This document shows, piece after piece, positions 54,819-63,581 of a stretch of 64,000 bases of DNA. The notes beneath the pieces are model-generated. The model was given only the letters and a program-made list of their open reading frames with translations. It was not told where the DNA came from and ran no database searches. The stretch is from assembly GCF_900107535.1 (NCBI RefSeq), contig NZ_FNRA01000008.1, positions 186,001-250,000 on the forward strand, in the 5' to 3' direction. The stretch is from Pedobacter hartonius. GTDB taxonomy: Bacteria > Bacteroidota > Bacteroidia > Sphingobacteriales > Sphingobacteriaceae. Within the stretch, counting starts at the first letter, position 1. Every line of letters starts with the position of its first letter. Both the position numbers and the translations under genes were made by a program.

Positions 54819-54921
54819 ATTGAATATTTCAGGAAAATCCGTGCATTGAAAAAGCCTTTAATCAAAGAACTAAAGGTTTTTTATGTTTTACAACTAGTTA
54901 TGCGGAACGGACGGGACTGGA
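54819..54921. repeat. Direct repeat 1: terminator plus tRNA-Asp-3'-like end
   Basis: This ~100-bp unit aligns with direct repeat 2 over its full length. It starts attgaatatttc, contains a degenerate hairpin around aaaaagcctttaatc, then gttttac, and ends tgcggaacggacgggactgg (54901-54920). On the minus strand that end resembles the T-arm/acceptor 3' end of tRNA-Asp followed by its terminator. It lies 7 bp from the M61 peptidase stop. It may be an old attachment site. Confidence 0.55.
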
Positions 54922-54927
54922 ATAAGA

Positions 54928-56799
54928 TTATTTTATTTTAGAGTTAAGCCACTTGCTTCTAAATTTTTTCTGACTGGGGGTAAGCTGCTTACCTTCCGTT
55001 TCATAAGTCACAATTTTAAGTTCTGGATCTTCTGATAATTTAACATTGGCAACATAATTCCCGGTTCGGTTTGTAAATGTTATCGAAATTGATTCACCAG
55101 GTTTTCTATTTTTAATTATGCTGACAAAATCTGAAAGCTTTTCAATGGAATTGTTATCAGCTTTTAAGATAACATCTCCCGCATCTATTCCAGCTTCATA
55201 TAAAGGCGTACCGATTGTCGTAGATGTGAGCAGGGCTAACCCTTTTACATTGGGATTTTCAGTAAATCCAGTAGCGAGGCCTATAGGCTTTGATGGTATA
55301 GATCCTAACCACGCTTGTCCAGGATTGGCTTTAACTAAAGATAAGCCAACTTCAGCAAGCAGGCTACGATAATCATTTTTCTCTATACCATTAATGTATT
55401 TTGAAAAAAAGTCTATCGCGAAATCCTGGCTGCCTGTTACTTTTGCAAGGGCATCCTGGAGATTAGTAACAGTGTATGGTTTTTCGGTTTTACCATAGCT
55501 AAGCCATATCCCCCGCATATAGTCGTCAAGAGAAAGGTTAAATTGTTTTCTGAGTCTTAAATCCAGCGCCAGAGCTGTTGCTTCCCCATACAGATAGTAA
55601 TCGGTAAACATGTTATCCCTGTTAGTCGGATCCATAAAATTGCCGTCATCAGCATAAACCGCATATCGGCTCATTTGTAATTGGCTGTATTTTAATGCTG
55701 CAGGCATATTCAAAACTGAATTTACAGATTCAGAAACGGCAATATTAAATTCATCAACTGATTTGCAACCTGACCTTACTAAAATAAGATTACCGTAATA
55801 CTCTGTAAATCCCTCAGCAAACCACAGTTCATTACTCATATTAGCGTGTTCAAAGTCGAACGGTTCCAAACTCTTCGGACGAATCCGTTCAACATTCCAA
55901 CTATGAAAAAACTCATGTGCAAACGATATCATCATCCCTGGTTCATTACCCGCTATTTTGGACAAGTTTCTCACAATTATGGCAGAATTGCGATGTTCCA
56001 TTCCATCGCGACGATTAGTAGGGTAGTTATCGTTTATGAATGTATAATTTCCAAAATCATAAGCCGGTAATTCTCCGAATACAGCCTTTGCTTCCAATAC
56101 AACTTTCTTAAGCATTCCGGCAAAATGATCAACCGTTACCTGGTTATCATCGCTATGCACTTTCAGATAAAACTCTTCGATTTTGCCATCGCTGTTTTTA
56201 ACTTGCCACTTAGCCTCCTTTTGTGCGGCCAGCTCGGTTGGGCTGTCCATGAAATACTGCAGGTTACGAGCACTATAAACGCCTGAGGTTTCAGCATGCA
56301 TCTGAGTGCTCACTGTCCAACCATACTTAACAATGTCTTTATATTCAACGATTATCGGCCGGTCGTCTTCTCCTTCCACCCACATAAAGGAGGCCGGCAT
56401 GTTTAAATGTACATGACTGGGGTCTATACTTAGATAAGAACCATCTGTAAGGTTGCCGAAAAGGGTATATTGTATTTTGACGATGTTTTGATGTTTGGAG
56501 ATTTCATATACTTCGCCTTCGAATTGCCGAATCGGAGCAATACTACCATCAGCATTAAATGCTTTTACATTGTAGATATTTTTACCAAATTCCTGTGTAC
56601 TATAACGGCCCCTCGATGAGCGGCTCATCCTTACGCGCAAAACGCCTGTTCCGGCTTGTGGTATAGTCATCATGATTTCAGCTTCATGATGGACTAAATT
56701 AGGAAAAGATACCGTGTAATGAATCGATTCTATATTACTTTTTGCAGAACATATGGCGCAGGAAAGCAACATGGCTGCAATTAAGTGTGGGCATTTCAT
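54928..56799 (-). CDS. M61-family metallopeptidase with PDZ domain
   Basis: A 623-residue exported protein with signal peptide (~1-19, ending CSAK). The N-terminal beta domain (IHYTVSFPNLVHHEAEIMMT) is typical of M61 glycyl-aminopeptidases. The zinc motif is FAHEFFHSWNVERIRP (HEXXH), and the third ligand region is ELWFAEGFTEYYG. A PDZ domain (~500-590) contains GTPLYEAGIDAGDVILKADN. It lies between two tRNA-like direct repeats and beside an IS3 remnant, so it may be mobile cargo. Confidence 0.92.
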   Translation of the reverse strand: MKCPHLIAAMLLSCAICSAKSNIESIHYTVSFPNLVHHEAEIMMTIPQAGTGVLRVRMSRSSRGRYSTQEFGKNIYNVKAFNADGSIAPIRQFEGEVYEISKHQNIVKIQYTLFGNLTDGSYLSIDPSHVHLNMPASFMWVEGEDDRPIIVEYKDIVKYGWTVSTQMHAETSGVYSARNLQYFMDSPTELAAQKEAKWQVKNSDGKIEEFYLKVHSDDNQVTVDHFAGMLKKVVLEAKAVFGELPAYDFGNYTFINDNYPTNRRDGMEHRNSAIIVRNLSKIAGNEPGMMISFAHEFFHSWNVERIRPKSLEPFDFEHANMSNELWFAEGFTEYYGNLILVRSGCKSVDEFNIAVSESVNSVLNMPAALKYSQLQMSRYAVYADDGNFMDPTNRDNMFTDYYLYGEATALALDLRLRKQFNLSLDDYMRGIWLSYGKTEKPYTVTNLQDALAKVTGSQDFAIDFFSKYINGIEKNDYRSLLAEVGLSLVKANPGQAWLGSIPSKPIGLATGFTENPNVKGLALLTSTTIGTPLYEAGIDAGDVILKADNNSIEKLSDFVSIIKNRKPGESISITFTNRTGNYVANVKLSEDPELKIVTYETEGKQLTPSQKKFRSKWLNSKIK

Positions 56800-56824
56800 A
56801 AATCATATTATATTAAGTTAAAAT

Positions 56825-57281
56825 TGACCTCCCCAATTTTAAGACACACTAAACTCAAAAATTAGGCCGTTGATTGGCTTTTTTCCCACATCTACTGAGG
56901 CGTTAATCCTCCAAGGAACTACGTGGTCTGAAGGTATTATATTTTGTCCCATGCTTCAGCTTTTTCTATTGCATCTTACATTGACAAGAACAATCGGTGT
57001 TTATGCATTCATCGAGGAACCTTCCAGTAAAAACGCAATATATGCATTATCTGTGGGTTTTCCTGGACGGGAGAAATCAAATATGAATTGATTTTCATAT
57101 ACCCATTTATCCAATGCTTTGGAGACGGCATACTTCCTATACAAAACTCCCGTTTCTGCCCGTTGCAGTGCAAATGAAATCTGCGCCTCTGTAAACTCAC
57201 TTTTTCTAAGTTTCCGCAAATTAAATAATTGTCAGAATTTTTTCGACTTTTTAGCAGTCTGTTTTTTTTAGGGAGAGGCCA
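56825..57281 (-). mobile_element. IS3-family insertion sequence remnant (internally deleted)
   Basis: About 457 bp of an element that is normally 1.2-1.5 kb. On the minus strand the frame 57219-57001 begins RKSEFTEAQISFALQRAETG, the N-terminus of an IS3 OrfA. It then jumps to LDKWVYENQFIFDFSRPGKP TDNAY, the C-terminal DDE region of OrfB. Other frames below it still read DECINTD and NTFRPRSSLE. The ends, tgacctcccc at 56825 and its partner ggagaggcca at 57281 (on the plus strand), look like terminal inverted repeats. It is not functional. Confidence 0.75.
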
Positions 57282-57329
57282 ATTAAATAAAGTGATAAAA
57301 GCTGTTTGATTTAAAATTGATCCAGAAAA

Positions 57330-57426
57330 ATTGAATATTTCGGAGAGGTCGTAAATCAAAAAGCCCTTAATCGTGTGATTAAAGGCTTTTTGAATGTTTT
57401 ACTACCTAACTTGCGGACCGGACGGG
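57330..57426. repeat. Direct repeat 2: terminator plus tRNA-Asp-3'-like end
   Basis: It starts attgaatatttc and has a well-formed hairpin (aaaaagcccttaatc with gattaaaggcttttt, one mismatch, 57357-57391), then gttttac, ending tgcggaccggacggg (57412-57426). It matches direct repeat 1 with the same order and orientation. The terminal 15 nt on the minus strand read like the 3' end of tRNA-Asp. Repeat and repeat enclose the M61 gene and the IS remnant. Confidence 0.55.
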
Positions 57427-57574
57427 TCTTTATGAAAGTAGGCTAACAGCCTTTAAATGACGTTTTATTAAGCTTTTTCAGTTAGTGACTCATGAATTAC
57501 TCACTAATTTCATAGTACAATATAGCTGCAATGCTATGATACTAATATAAGTATAATTTGATACATAATAGCGA

Positions 57575-58169
57575 TTATAATCTTGCCAGCAATGGTGACG
57601 TCCATTCAGGATAGTCCTTTATTTCAAGATGTAGCTGAACTTCCACAATATACAATATTTCACTTGGAATGGTAAGCTCGGCAATATCAGAAATTGCATT
57701 ATCATACAAAGTAACGGGATCGAATTCATGAAAGTGTTTATAGAGATTTTTGAAACCATGTTCATAATTATAGCGTATGGAAGGTTCAGTCATTTTATGG
57801 CTTCCTAGCCTAACCCTCTGCTCAACGTGCTGGATTGGATTCCTCAATTGAATTGAGACCAATAAAAATAAGATGTATCTCATATCCTGCATTGCGGAAC
57901 TCGTTTGCGGTTTCTATTGGATTGGAGGCACTAAAGTTTGTCTCAAATGCGTAGCTTTTCCGCTCAGCAATGGCTTTTAACTTCTCTATTTTGAAAACCT
58001 GTTCGTTGACCGCATTCGACAACACATCGCTTCCTGTTTCCGGATACTTTTTAGCAAACTCGGTTAGATGCTTATCTCCATCAAAGATTGTATAGTCCGA
58101 TTCCGTAAGTTTGCTGGAGAAAAGACTTTTGCCAGATCCATTTGGTCCTGCAACTATAAAAAGTCTCAA
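57575..58169 (-). pseudogene. Zeta-toxin-type kinase split by one frameshift
   Basis: Two overlapping frames make one protein of about 196 residues. The first (58169-57822) starts at TTG and has the P-loop GPNGSGKS (~8-15), DGDKHL and FETNFSASNP. It ends prematurely at EESNPAR. The second frame resumes with IQHVEQRVRLGSHKMTEPSI, RYNYEHGFKNLY, to the end at 57575. The break is one extra base near 57840 in aatccaatcc on the minus strand. Zeta toxins are UDP-sugar or nucleotide kinases that poison cell-wall synthesis. As written it is inactive. The 13-nt gap from the upstream small gene fits a toxin-antitoxin pair. Confidence 0.8.
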
Positions 58170-58182
58170 GTTATCAATAAGA

Positions 58183-58428
58183 TCAGACTTGCTCTCTCAG
58201 TACACTCTCTTTGGAATTTTCCTGGTTCTGTGAAATGAGGAATTTCTTTCCATTGGGATACTGATGGATAAAGAAGTTAGGCTGGATGCATAGGTTGTTC
58301 CTATATACGAAAGGTTTCTGCATATCTATGGTTAATTGAACAATCTCATTCAATGCATTCTTAAGACGTAATTCACGTTCCGATTTAGATAACTCAAATA
58401 TGAGCCGATGTTTTTTATTGGTGGCCAT
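58183..58428 (-). CDS. Small protein, putative antitoxin partner of the zeta toxin
   Basis: An 81-residue protein starting at ATG 58428 (MATNKKHRLIFELSKSEREL). It is mostly helical and basic at the start, with a beta-rich end (YPNGKKFLISQNQ). I do not recognise a family. Position before a zeta-type toxin, on the same strand with 13 nt between, is the reason for the call. A TATATTTG box (minus strand, 58455-58448) could be its -7 element. The 317-bp gap from 58429 to 58745 holds no gene or repeat that I recognise. Confidence 0.55.
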   Translation of the reverse strand: MATNKKHRLIFELSKSERELRLKNALNEIVQLTIDMQKPFVYRNNLCIQPNFFIHQYPNGKKFLISQNQENSKESVLREQV

Positions 58429-58745
58429 AATATCGACCTGATATATGCAAATATACAACAATTACCGTGAATTAAAGTTTATCAGCAAAGTTCTAAAGTC
58501 TCCAAATCGTATAATTTAATGCGGATCAAGCGTTGCATAATTCGAACCATTTTGTGGACGAATTGAGTGAAATTGGGGGTTTTTTAAAAATTCTTCTAGA
58601 TGGGTAACTTCGATGTTGCGTTTTTTTTAAACAGTTCTTGGAAATTAATGGGACAAACTATAACGGAACTACACAACTTTATGAATCCCATAAAATTAAT
58701 ACTCAGTTCTAATTCCTGCAGCAGGGTTTGATTTGTAAAGTTAAC

Positions 58746-61700
58746 CTATCGGGTAAGATCGTACCGAACAAAGTCATGCTCTCCAAGAAAGCCGAACTTT
58801 TTCTCAAACAGGTTAGCCAGCCGCTCGTTTGCAGTAGCAAAAAATATCTGCCTTCCGGAGCTGAGTACATAGTTTCGCAGATAATCCAAAAAGGATAGGG
58901 CATTGAAATCATCAATAAAAGCTACAGGATCATCGAACATGATCAGGTTAGGTCCTTGCGAGAGTTTTCTGTTCAGCGAAAGAAATATGGATAAGGCAAG
59001 CGCCGAACGCTGGCCGGTGCTGATCTGAGTAACACCTCTGATCATTCCGGATTCATCCTTCAATGTGACTTCCTTTCCGTCGAAACGTAAATCGGTAAAT
59101 TCCCTAGGCATGTGGATTGCACGGAAGATATCAGCTATCTCGGTAAAGTTCTGATTGAAGAATTCCTGAAGTTGTTTTTCGGACTCTTCGTTTTCAGATA
59201 AGCTTTTCAGGGTTTCAAAAGCCTTTTTTAGTCTCTCGAATCTCACTCTGTTTTCCAATTCAAAAGCCTCACTCTGTTTTTTCTGTGCCCTTGCTGTGTT
59301 CACCTCAAGCTCACCGCGGGTTGCCGATCGGTAACTTGCAATGTCTGCTGAAAGTAAATCCGAAGTCGTCTTGAGCGCAGTGACCGATGCATCGCCCTGA
59401 AGGACTACTGTAGCAGAGAGACTTTCAAAATGCTTTCTAAAAGCTTCGAGTTTGTCTCCTTCTTGATTTACCCGTTGCTCGGCCACTTTGAGGTCAACTT
59501 GCTCCTCTACGGCAATCCCTGCCATTTTTTTTAAATCTAAACCGGTAGCATAACGTCTTTCCATGGTGCTCATCCGGAAGTTTTCCTGATCGGCAAGTGA
59601 GCTTTCGATTGCGAGTTTGGCTTCCTCTAACGCTACGGATTCCGACTGTGAAATTTGTATTGTTCTTCCCAATATTTCTTCCACAGCTGCATCCAGAGCT
59701 TTAAGATCCTGTTCTGATTTGCCCGCAATACGCGCGAACTCGGTAACATTTTGTATTTTTCTGATCTCTACTTCAGTTTGAGAAATCAAGGCAGACTGCT
59801 CCCGCAATAGCCTGATTGCCTCCTCAATGAGAACATCATCTCCGCCTCTGAAATAATCTAAATAAGTACTGCGAATCTTTTCTGCATTTTGGATATGTGC
59901 GTGGGTCTGGATGAGCTGGTTCTTGAGCACATCCAGCGATTTACGGTCATTTTCAATATTTTCAGCTTGTGTAGCCCCATTAGCTACCGCACTAACACTT
60001 CTTACACGATCCTCAAGTACCTGACGCAAAAATGCGGTTTGACACATTGGGCAATCTTGGGCATCAGTATCAATTTCGAGATAGCGCTGACCACTGAGTT
60101 TGATCTCCTTTAGCAGGCCAGCGATGGTCCCCAAATTAGAAATCGCGCTTGTTATCTTGTTATCTAACGAGAATATTTCTTTTTCTTCAAGTTCCTGCTG
60201 GACACGAAGCCGCTCCAGATATACCGGGATCGAAAGGTCGACATGGCGCACCACAAAGTCTAAACCGTTCAAAGCATCCTTAACAAACTGTCTACGCTGC
60301 CGTTCTATTGAAGCCTTTCTGGCTCTGGCATCGAGTCCGCGAAGTTCGATGAAGCGGCTGTCCTGAAGATAGCTCAACGCGGAAGAGATTTTATCTAGTT
60401 GTCCTTCGAGTTTTTTAGTGGTTTTTTGCTGTTCGGAAAGTTCATGGTTAAATCCACGCATCCTTTCGATCAGTTCACTAAAAGTTTGCTTCTTGGTCAC
60501 AAAAGCAGACAAGCGCTGAGCATGTTCATCGCGCGTGTCGAAAGAATAATTATCTTCTGAAAAATACCCCAAAGTGACCTGTAAACGATTGTTTTCCTGT
60601 TCTATCAGTGCGGACTGCGTGCGAAAATCAAACCTCCCGTTAACGAAAGCAATACTGGTTACACTTGCAGTGATATTGTCGGTCATCGTTCGCAGGTTTT
60701 CCGGCTGACGATAAGCGGAAATTATCTTTTCTGCTGCAAGCAGTTGTCCTTCCATTGCAGCGAGTTCTGTCTCTAGTTTTTTGTAGGCTGGACTAACTCT
60801 GGTAAGCATTTTCGAACTTCTTTCCTGAAGATAGGAATACTCTGGTCCTAATACGATATTGAATAAGGCATTGCTGATTTCATCCTGACTGCCACCACCG
60901 GAAAACTGCTGCGCAGCATCGGCATTAAAATAGTTGAAGCGGTTAAAGGAATTATAGAGGGTATTTCCACGAAGATTGGTCGTTGAATACCAGCTCAGGT
61001 CCCTGCTTTGGTAAAGGGCAGGATTTTTCGCCTGATAACGCTCCAAATTACCCGAGCCGTTATATTCTGCTTCCAGACAGCCGTTTTCATAAAGTTGATG
61101 TTTGTTACGAAAAGTAGCTCCGCAGAGCATGAGTTCGATCGCTTCAAACAGGGAGGTTTTGCCTACTCCATTAATACCTTGGACTAAATTGACCTTTCCA
61201 AACCGGAATGCTTTAATATCCTGTGGATATTTTCGGTAACTGTCCTTCAGAAGTACGCGATTGATGAACCTAATCGTATCAGCCTGGCTGTTAGTTTCAC
61301 GACCGACCTTCGTTTTCTGTTTTTTCGTGTTGTTGGCCAGAAATCGTTCGAATATTTCAACATAAGACCCTGCTCCATAAACTTCCTGGAGATCAGCTGC
61401 ATCGAGAGCTCCCTTCCATTGCGCTACAATACTGTTCTGAATCTCTTCGCCACCTTTTTCAAAATGGAAAAAATCACGAAAGCCTTCTTCATCGAGCACA
61501 AATTTCCTGGCATAACGGTCGTTGCGCTCGATCTTCTTTTTTTGTTCCGGGCTTAGGGTATTGTTGAGCAGGAAAAGGTAATAGTTCCATTGGCTACTTC
61601 CTGGATTGGAATAGAACTCCTCGGATAGCAATTCTTCCTGATAGGCATCGAAATCTTCAGGTATCTTATTGCTTAGATCAAAATAATAAATTCCAGCGAC

Positions 61701-61802
61701 CATATCCTCAATACGGAGGGTGCCCTTGTAAACCTCCTTCCCAATCCCAGCTAAATCAGGGATCTGTTGTTGGGCCATTTCTAATATCCTTTTGCTATCC
61801 AT
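58746..61802 (-). CDS. SMC/Rad50-like ATPase with zinc hook and N-terminal extension
   Basis: A 1018-residue ABC-type ATPase. Residues 1-~195 form an unfamiliar extension containing SSQWNYYLFLLNNTLSPEQK. The Walker A is GINGVGKTS (209-217), after FGKVNLVQ. Two long coiled-coil arms flank a zinc hook, CPMC (~583-586). The signature is ISTGQRSALALSIFLSLN (~924-941) and the Walker B is NLIMFDDPVAF (~949-959). SMC/Rad50 proteins normally put Walker A within the first 40 residues, so the extension is unusual. It starts 3 nt after the nitrilase-like gene and so is in one operon with it. Likely role: DNA sensing or defence; inference. Confidence 0.85.
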   Translation of the reverse strand: MDSKRILEMAQQQIPDLAGIGKEVYKGTLRIEDMVAGIYYFDLSNKIPEDFDAYQEELLSEEFYSNPGSSQWNYYLFLLNNTLSPEQKKKIERNDRYARKFVLDEEGFRDFFHFEKGGEEIQNSIVAQWKGALDAADLQEVYGAGSYVEIFERFLANNTKKQKTKVGRETNSQADTIRFINRVLLKDSYRKYPQDIKAFRFGKVNLVQGINGVGKTSLFEAIELMLCGATFRNKHQLYENGCLEAEYNGSGNLERYQAKNPALYQSRDLSWYSTTNLRGNTLYNSFNRFNYFNADAAQQFSGGGSQDEISNALFNIVLGPEYSYLQERSSKMLTRVSPAYKKLETELAAMEGQLLAAEKIISAYRQPENLRTMTDNITASVTSIAFVNGRFDFRTQSALIEQENNRLQVTLGYFSEDNYSFDTRDEHAQRLSAFVTKKQTFSELIERMRGFNHELSEQQKTTKKLEGQLDKISSALSYLQDSRFIELRGLDARARKASIERQRRQFVKDALNGLDFVVRHVDLSIPVYLERLRVQQELEEKEIFSLDNKITSAISNLGTIAGLLKEIKLSGQRYLEIDTDAQDCPMCQTAFLRQVLEDRVRSVSAVANGATQAENIENDRKSLDVLKNQLIQTHAHIQNAEKIRSTYLDYFRGGDDVLIEEAIRLLREQSALISQTEVEIRKIQNVTEFARIAGKSEQDLKALDAAVEEILGRTIQISQSESVALEEAKLAIESSLADQENFRMSTMERRYATGLDLKKMAGIAVEEQVDLKVAEQRVNQEGDKLEAFRKHFESLSATVVLQGDASVTALKTTSDLLSADIASYRSATRGELEVNTARAQKKQSEAFELENRVRFERLKKAFETLKSLSENEESEKQLQEFFNQNFTEIADIFRAIHMPREFTDLRFDGKEVTLKDESGMIRGVTQISTGQRSALALSIFLSLNRKLSQGPNLIMFDDPVAFIDDFNALSFLDYLRNYVLSSGRQIFFATANERLANLFEKKFGFLGEHDFVRYDLTR

Positions 61803-61805
61803 AGC

Positions 61806-63581
61806 TTATCTGGTAATTGAATTCTCTCTGGTTGAATTGTCTGTTGTAATACTTCCGGCCCCTAAATCAGAGACACAGTCAAATCCCTGATTGGTCTCGT
61901 AGTAGACCACCACCCTGCTCTTTGACATGCTATCGCTGGTAAATAGGCCACGCAGGCGCTCATAAACCCTTACTGCATCAGCACGTCCGCCAAGTGGGAG
62001 AAAGCAAACTGTCGCTGCAATCATCTCATCTCCCTCAGCCACCATGTTATAGCGGAAATAGTTCTCCTTTGTGAGTTTCTGGTGCGCGGTGTTCTTCTTC
62101 TGGGAATAGCCAACCGAAATGGTTTTGTTCTTAAGACCAGCCAAACTTGGCGGATAGTTTTCCGCGTCTTTGAGAATGACCCCACCAAGTTTCTCTATCG
62201 CCTTTGCATAGTAAGCGCGTTTATCACTGCTTGCTCCTGAAGTGTCTTGGGCAACGGTAGCCCTGTTATTAATTTCGGTGGTTTCAGCAAAATGAAGCGA
62301 TAAAAGTTTATCCACATCTGACCAGTGCAGATCTGATTTTTCCGGTATCTCCCCTGAGCTCAGGCAGGCCAAGCGCTCTTTTTCCAATATGCATTGATTA
62401 GGATCCATTAGGAATGAGTTTTCACAATCCAGGTTTTTCAAAAAATCAATGTGTCCGTCTGAAACCGTTTCCAATGCTTCCCATCTAAAATCATTTTTGA
62501 GCTTGAAGGCTGCCGTCACTTCCGGTCCGTTTCGGCGTTGCTGAGCAGCCACACCACCTGTGATGTGTACAGGTAAGTTCTCAATTAGGAAGGCGCTGGT
62601 TTTGCTTTCCAGAACGAAGGCGTGCCGATCCTTTCCTGGATAAAAATAATACATGCCCAGATTATGATTTTTAACGATTCGAGCAGTATCGCCGAAACTG
62701 AACTGTCCGGAGCGAGTGTAAATGCCGCTTCGTCCGGATCCTTCCTTAAGAAGACTGTCATGACCCAGACGTGAATTACTGCTCCAGTTCAGTGAGATGA
62801 TTTCCTTGCGCTCATCACTCAGTACGGCATTTCTGAAATCAAGAAAATGTTTATGGATTGGACCGGGATTGACCTGGGGATTGATGAGCAGATAGGGACT
62901 ATCCTCGTAGTGCAGGTAATCTCTTGCCTCCGCGGTCAGCGCCTCTGCTAAATTCATAGCTTCCGAACACACTACCGTAAAAAGCCGAACAGATGAATTG
63001 TTGTTTTTAAGTACATAAATCACTTTCCCATCCACCATACCGTTGCGTTCCAGGTCGGTGCCCCAAACTCCCATATGCTTGGTTTTAAACTGTGCGATTA
63101 CGATAAACCGGTTCGTTCCTTCTATTTTTCCCCAAAATACATAAATCAAAGTGTTCAGAAACGACTTCTGATCTTCCAAAACCGACTCGTCATAATGAAA
63201 TTTCACACTGGCTGCCGTACAGTCAGCTGCAAACTGTGCGATATCCTCCTTTTTAATGGACTCCATTCCTAAAAGCCATAGTTTTCCATTCTTGGGATAT
63301 TTTGAAGTATCATCCAGTATTTCTTTAAGGCATGCCCAGGGAACAACATACTCTGGCGTAACGCCAAGATCTGCATTGGTTTGACGCAACAATTCCAGAA
63401 AAGCGTTTGATTGTTTATAAGCCAGCGTCTGATCATTGTTTCCCACACGCTCTGCTGATCCGAATAGTGTGCCTTCATGCTGGTAAAGCAACATTGAATA
63501 GCGTGTGGTATCCCGCCGAAGTACGGCCAGATCAAACGTTAAGGAAGGGATGACCTCATCCAAAAACTTAAATTGCATCAT
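61806..63581 (-). CDS. Nitrilase-fold-like protein, partner of the SMC-like ATPase
   Basis: A 591-residue protein with no obvious name. The N-terminal half carries the order of a carbon-nitrogen hydrolase: NADLGVTPEYVVPW with Glu77 after a strand, KLWLLGMESI, IAQFKTKHMG with Lys166/168, and LFTVVCSEAMNL with Cys205. LLINPQVNPGPIHKHFLDFR and IISLNWSS follow, like the late strands of nitrilases. The Glu-Lys-Cys triad is therefore plausible but was inferred by eye. The C-terminal half (~300-591) is unrecognised and has a variable Gly/Ser-rich centre. It is the first gene of a two-gene operon and starts at ATG 63581 or 63578. Confidence 0.6.
   Translation of the reverse strand: MMQFKFLDEVIPSLTFDLAVLRRDTTRYSMLLYQHEGTLFGSAERVGNNDQTLAYKQSNAFLELLRQTNADLGVTPEYVVPWACLKEILDDTSKYPKNGKLWLLGMESIKKEDIAQFAADCTAASVKFHYDESVLEDQKSFLNTLIYVFWGKIEGTNRFIVIAQFKTKHMGVWGTDLERNGMVDGKVIYVLKNNNSSVRLFTVVCSEAMNLAEALTAEARDYLHYEDSPYLLINPQVNPGPIHKHFLDFRNAVLSDERKEIISLNWSSNSRLGHDSLLKEGSGRSGIYTRSGQFSFGDTARIVKNHNLGMYYFYPGKDRHAFVLESKTSAFLIENLPVHITGGVAAQQRRNGPEVTAAFKLKNDFRWEALETVSDGHIDFLKNLDCENSFLMDPNQCILEKERLACLSSGEIPEKSDLHWSDVDKLLSLHFAETTEINNRATVAQDTSGASSDKRAYYAKAIEKLGGVILKDAENYPPSLAGLKNKTISVGYSQKKNTAHQKLTKENYFRYNMVAEGDEMIAATVCFLPLGGRADAVRVYERLRGLFTSDSMSKSRVVVYYETNQGFDCVSDLGAGSITTDNSTRENSITR

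Noticed and set aside
54901..54921. Complete tRNA gene at the repeat ends
   Set aside because: Only 15-21 nt of a tRNA-like 3' end are present; there is no anticodon or D arm.
57001..57359. Minus-strand frame 57009-57359 as a separate protein
   Set aside because: It lies in a different frame of the IS3 remnant and partly over direct repeat 2.
58746..63581. Known Lamassu system
   Set aside because: The SMC-like protein fits loosely, but there is no lmuC-like third gene and the partner is not a recognised LmuA; kept as undescribed candidate.
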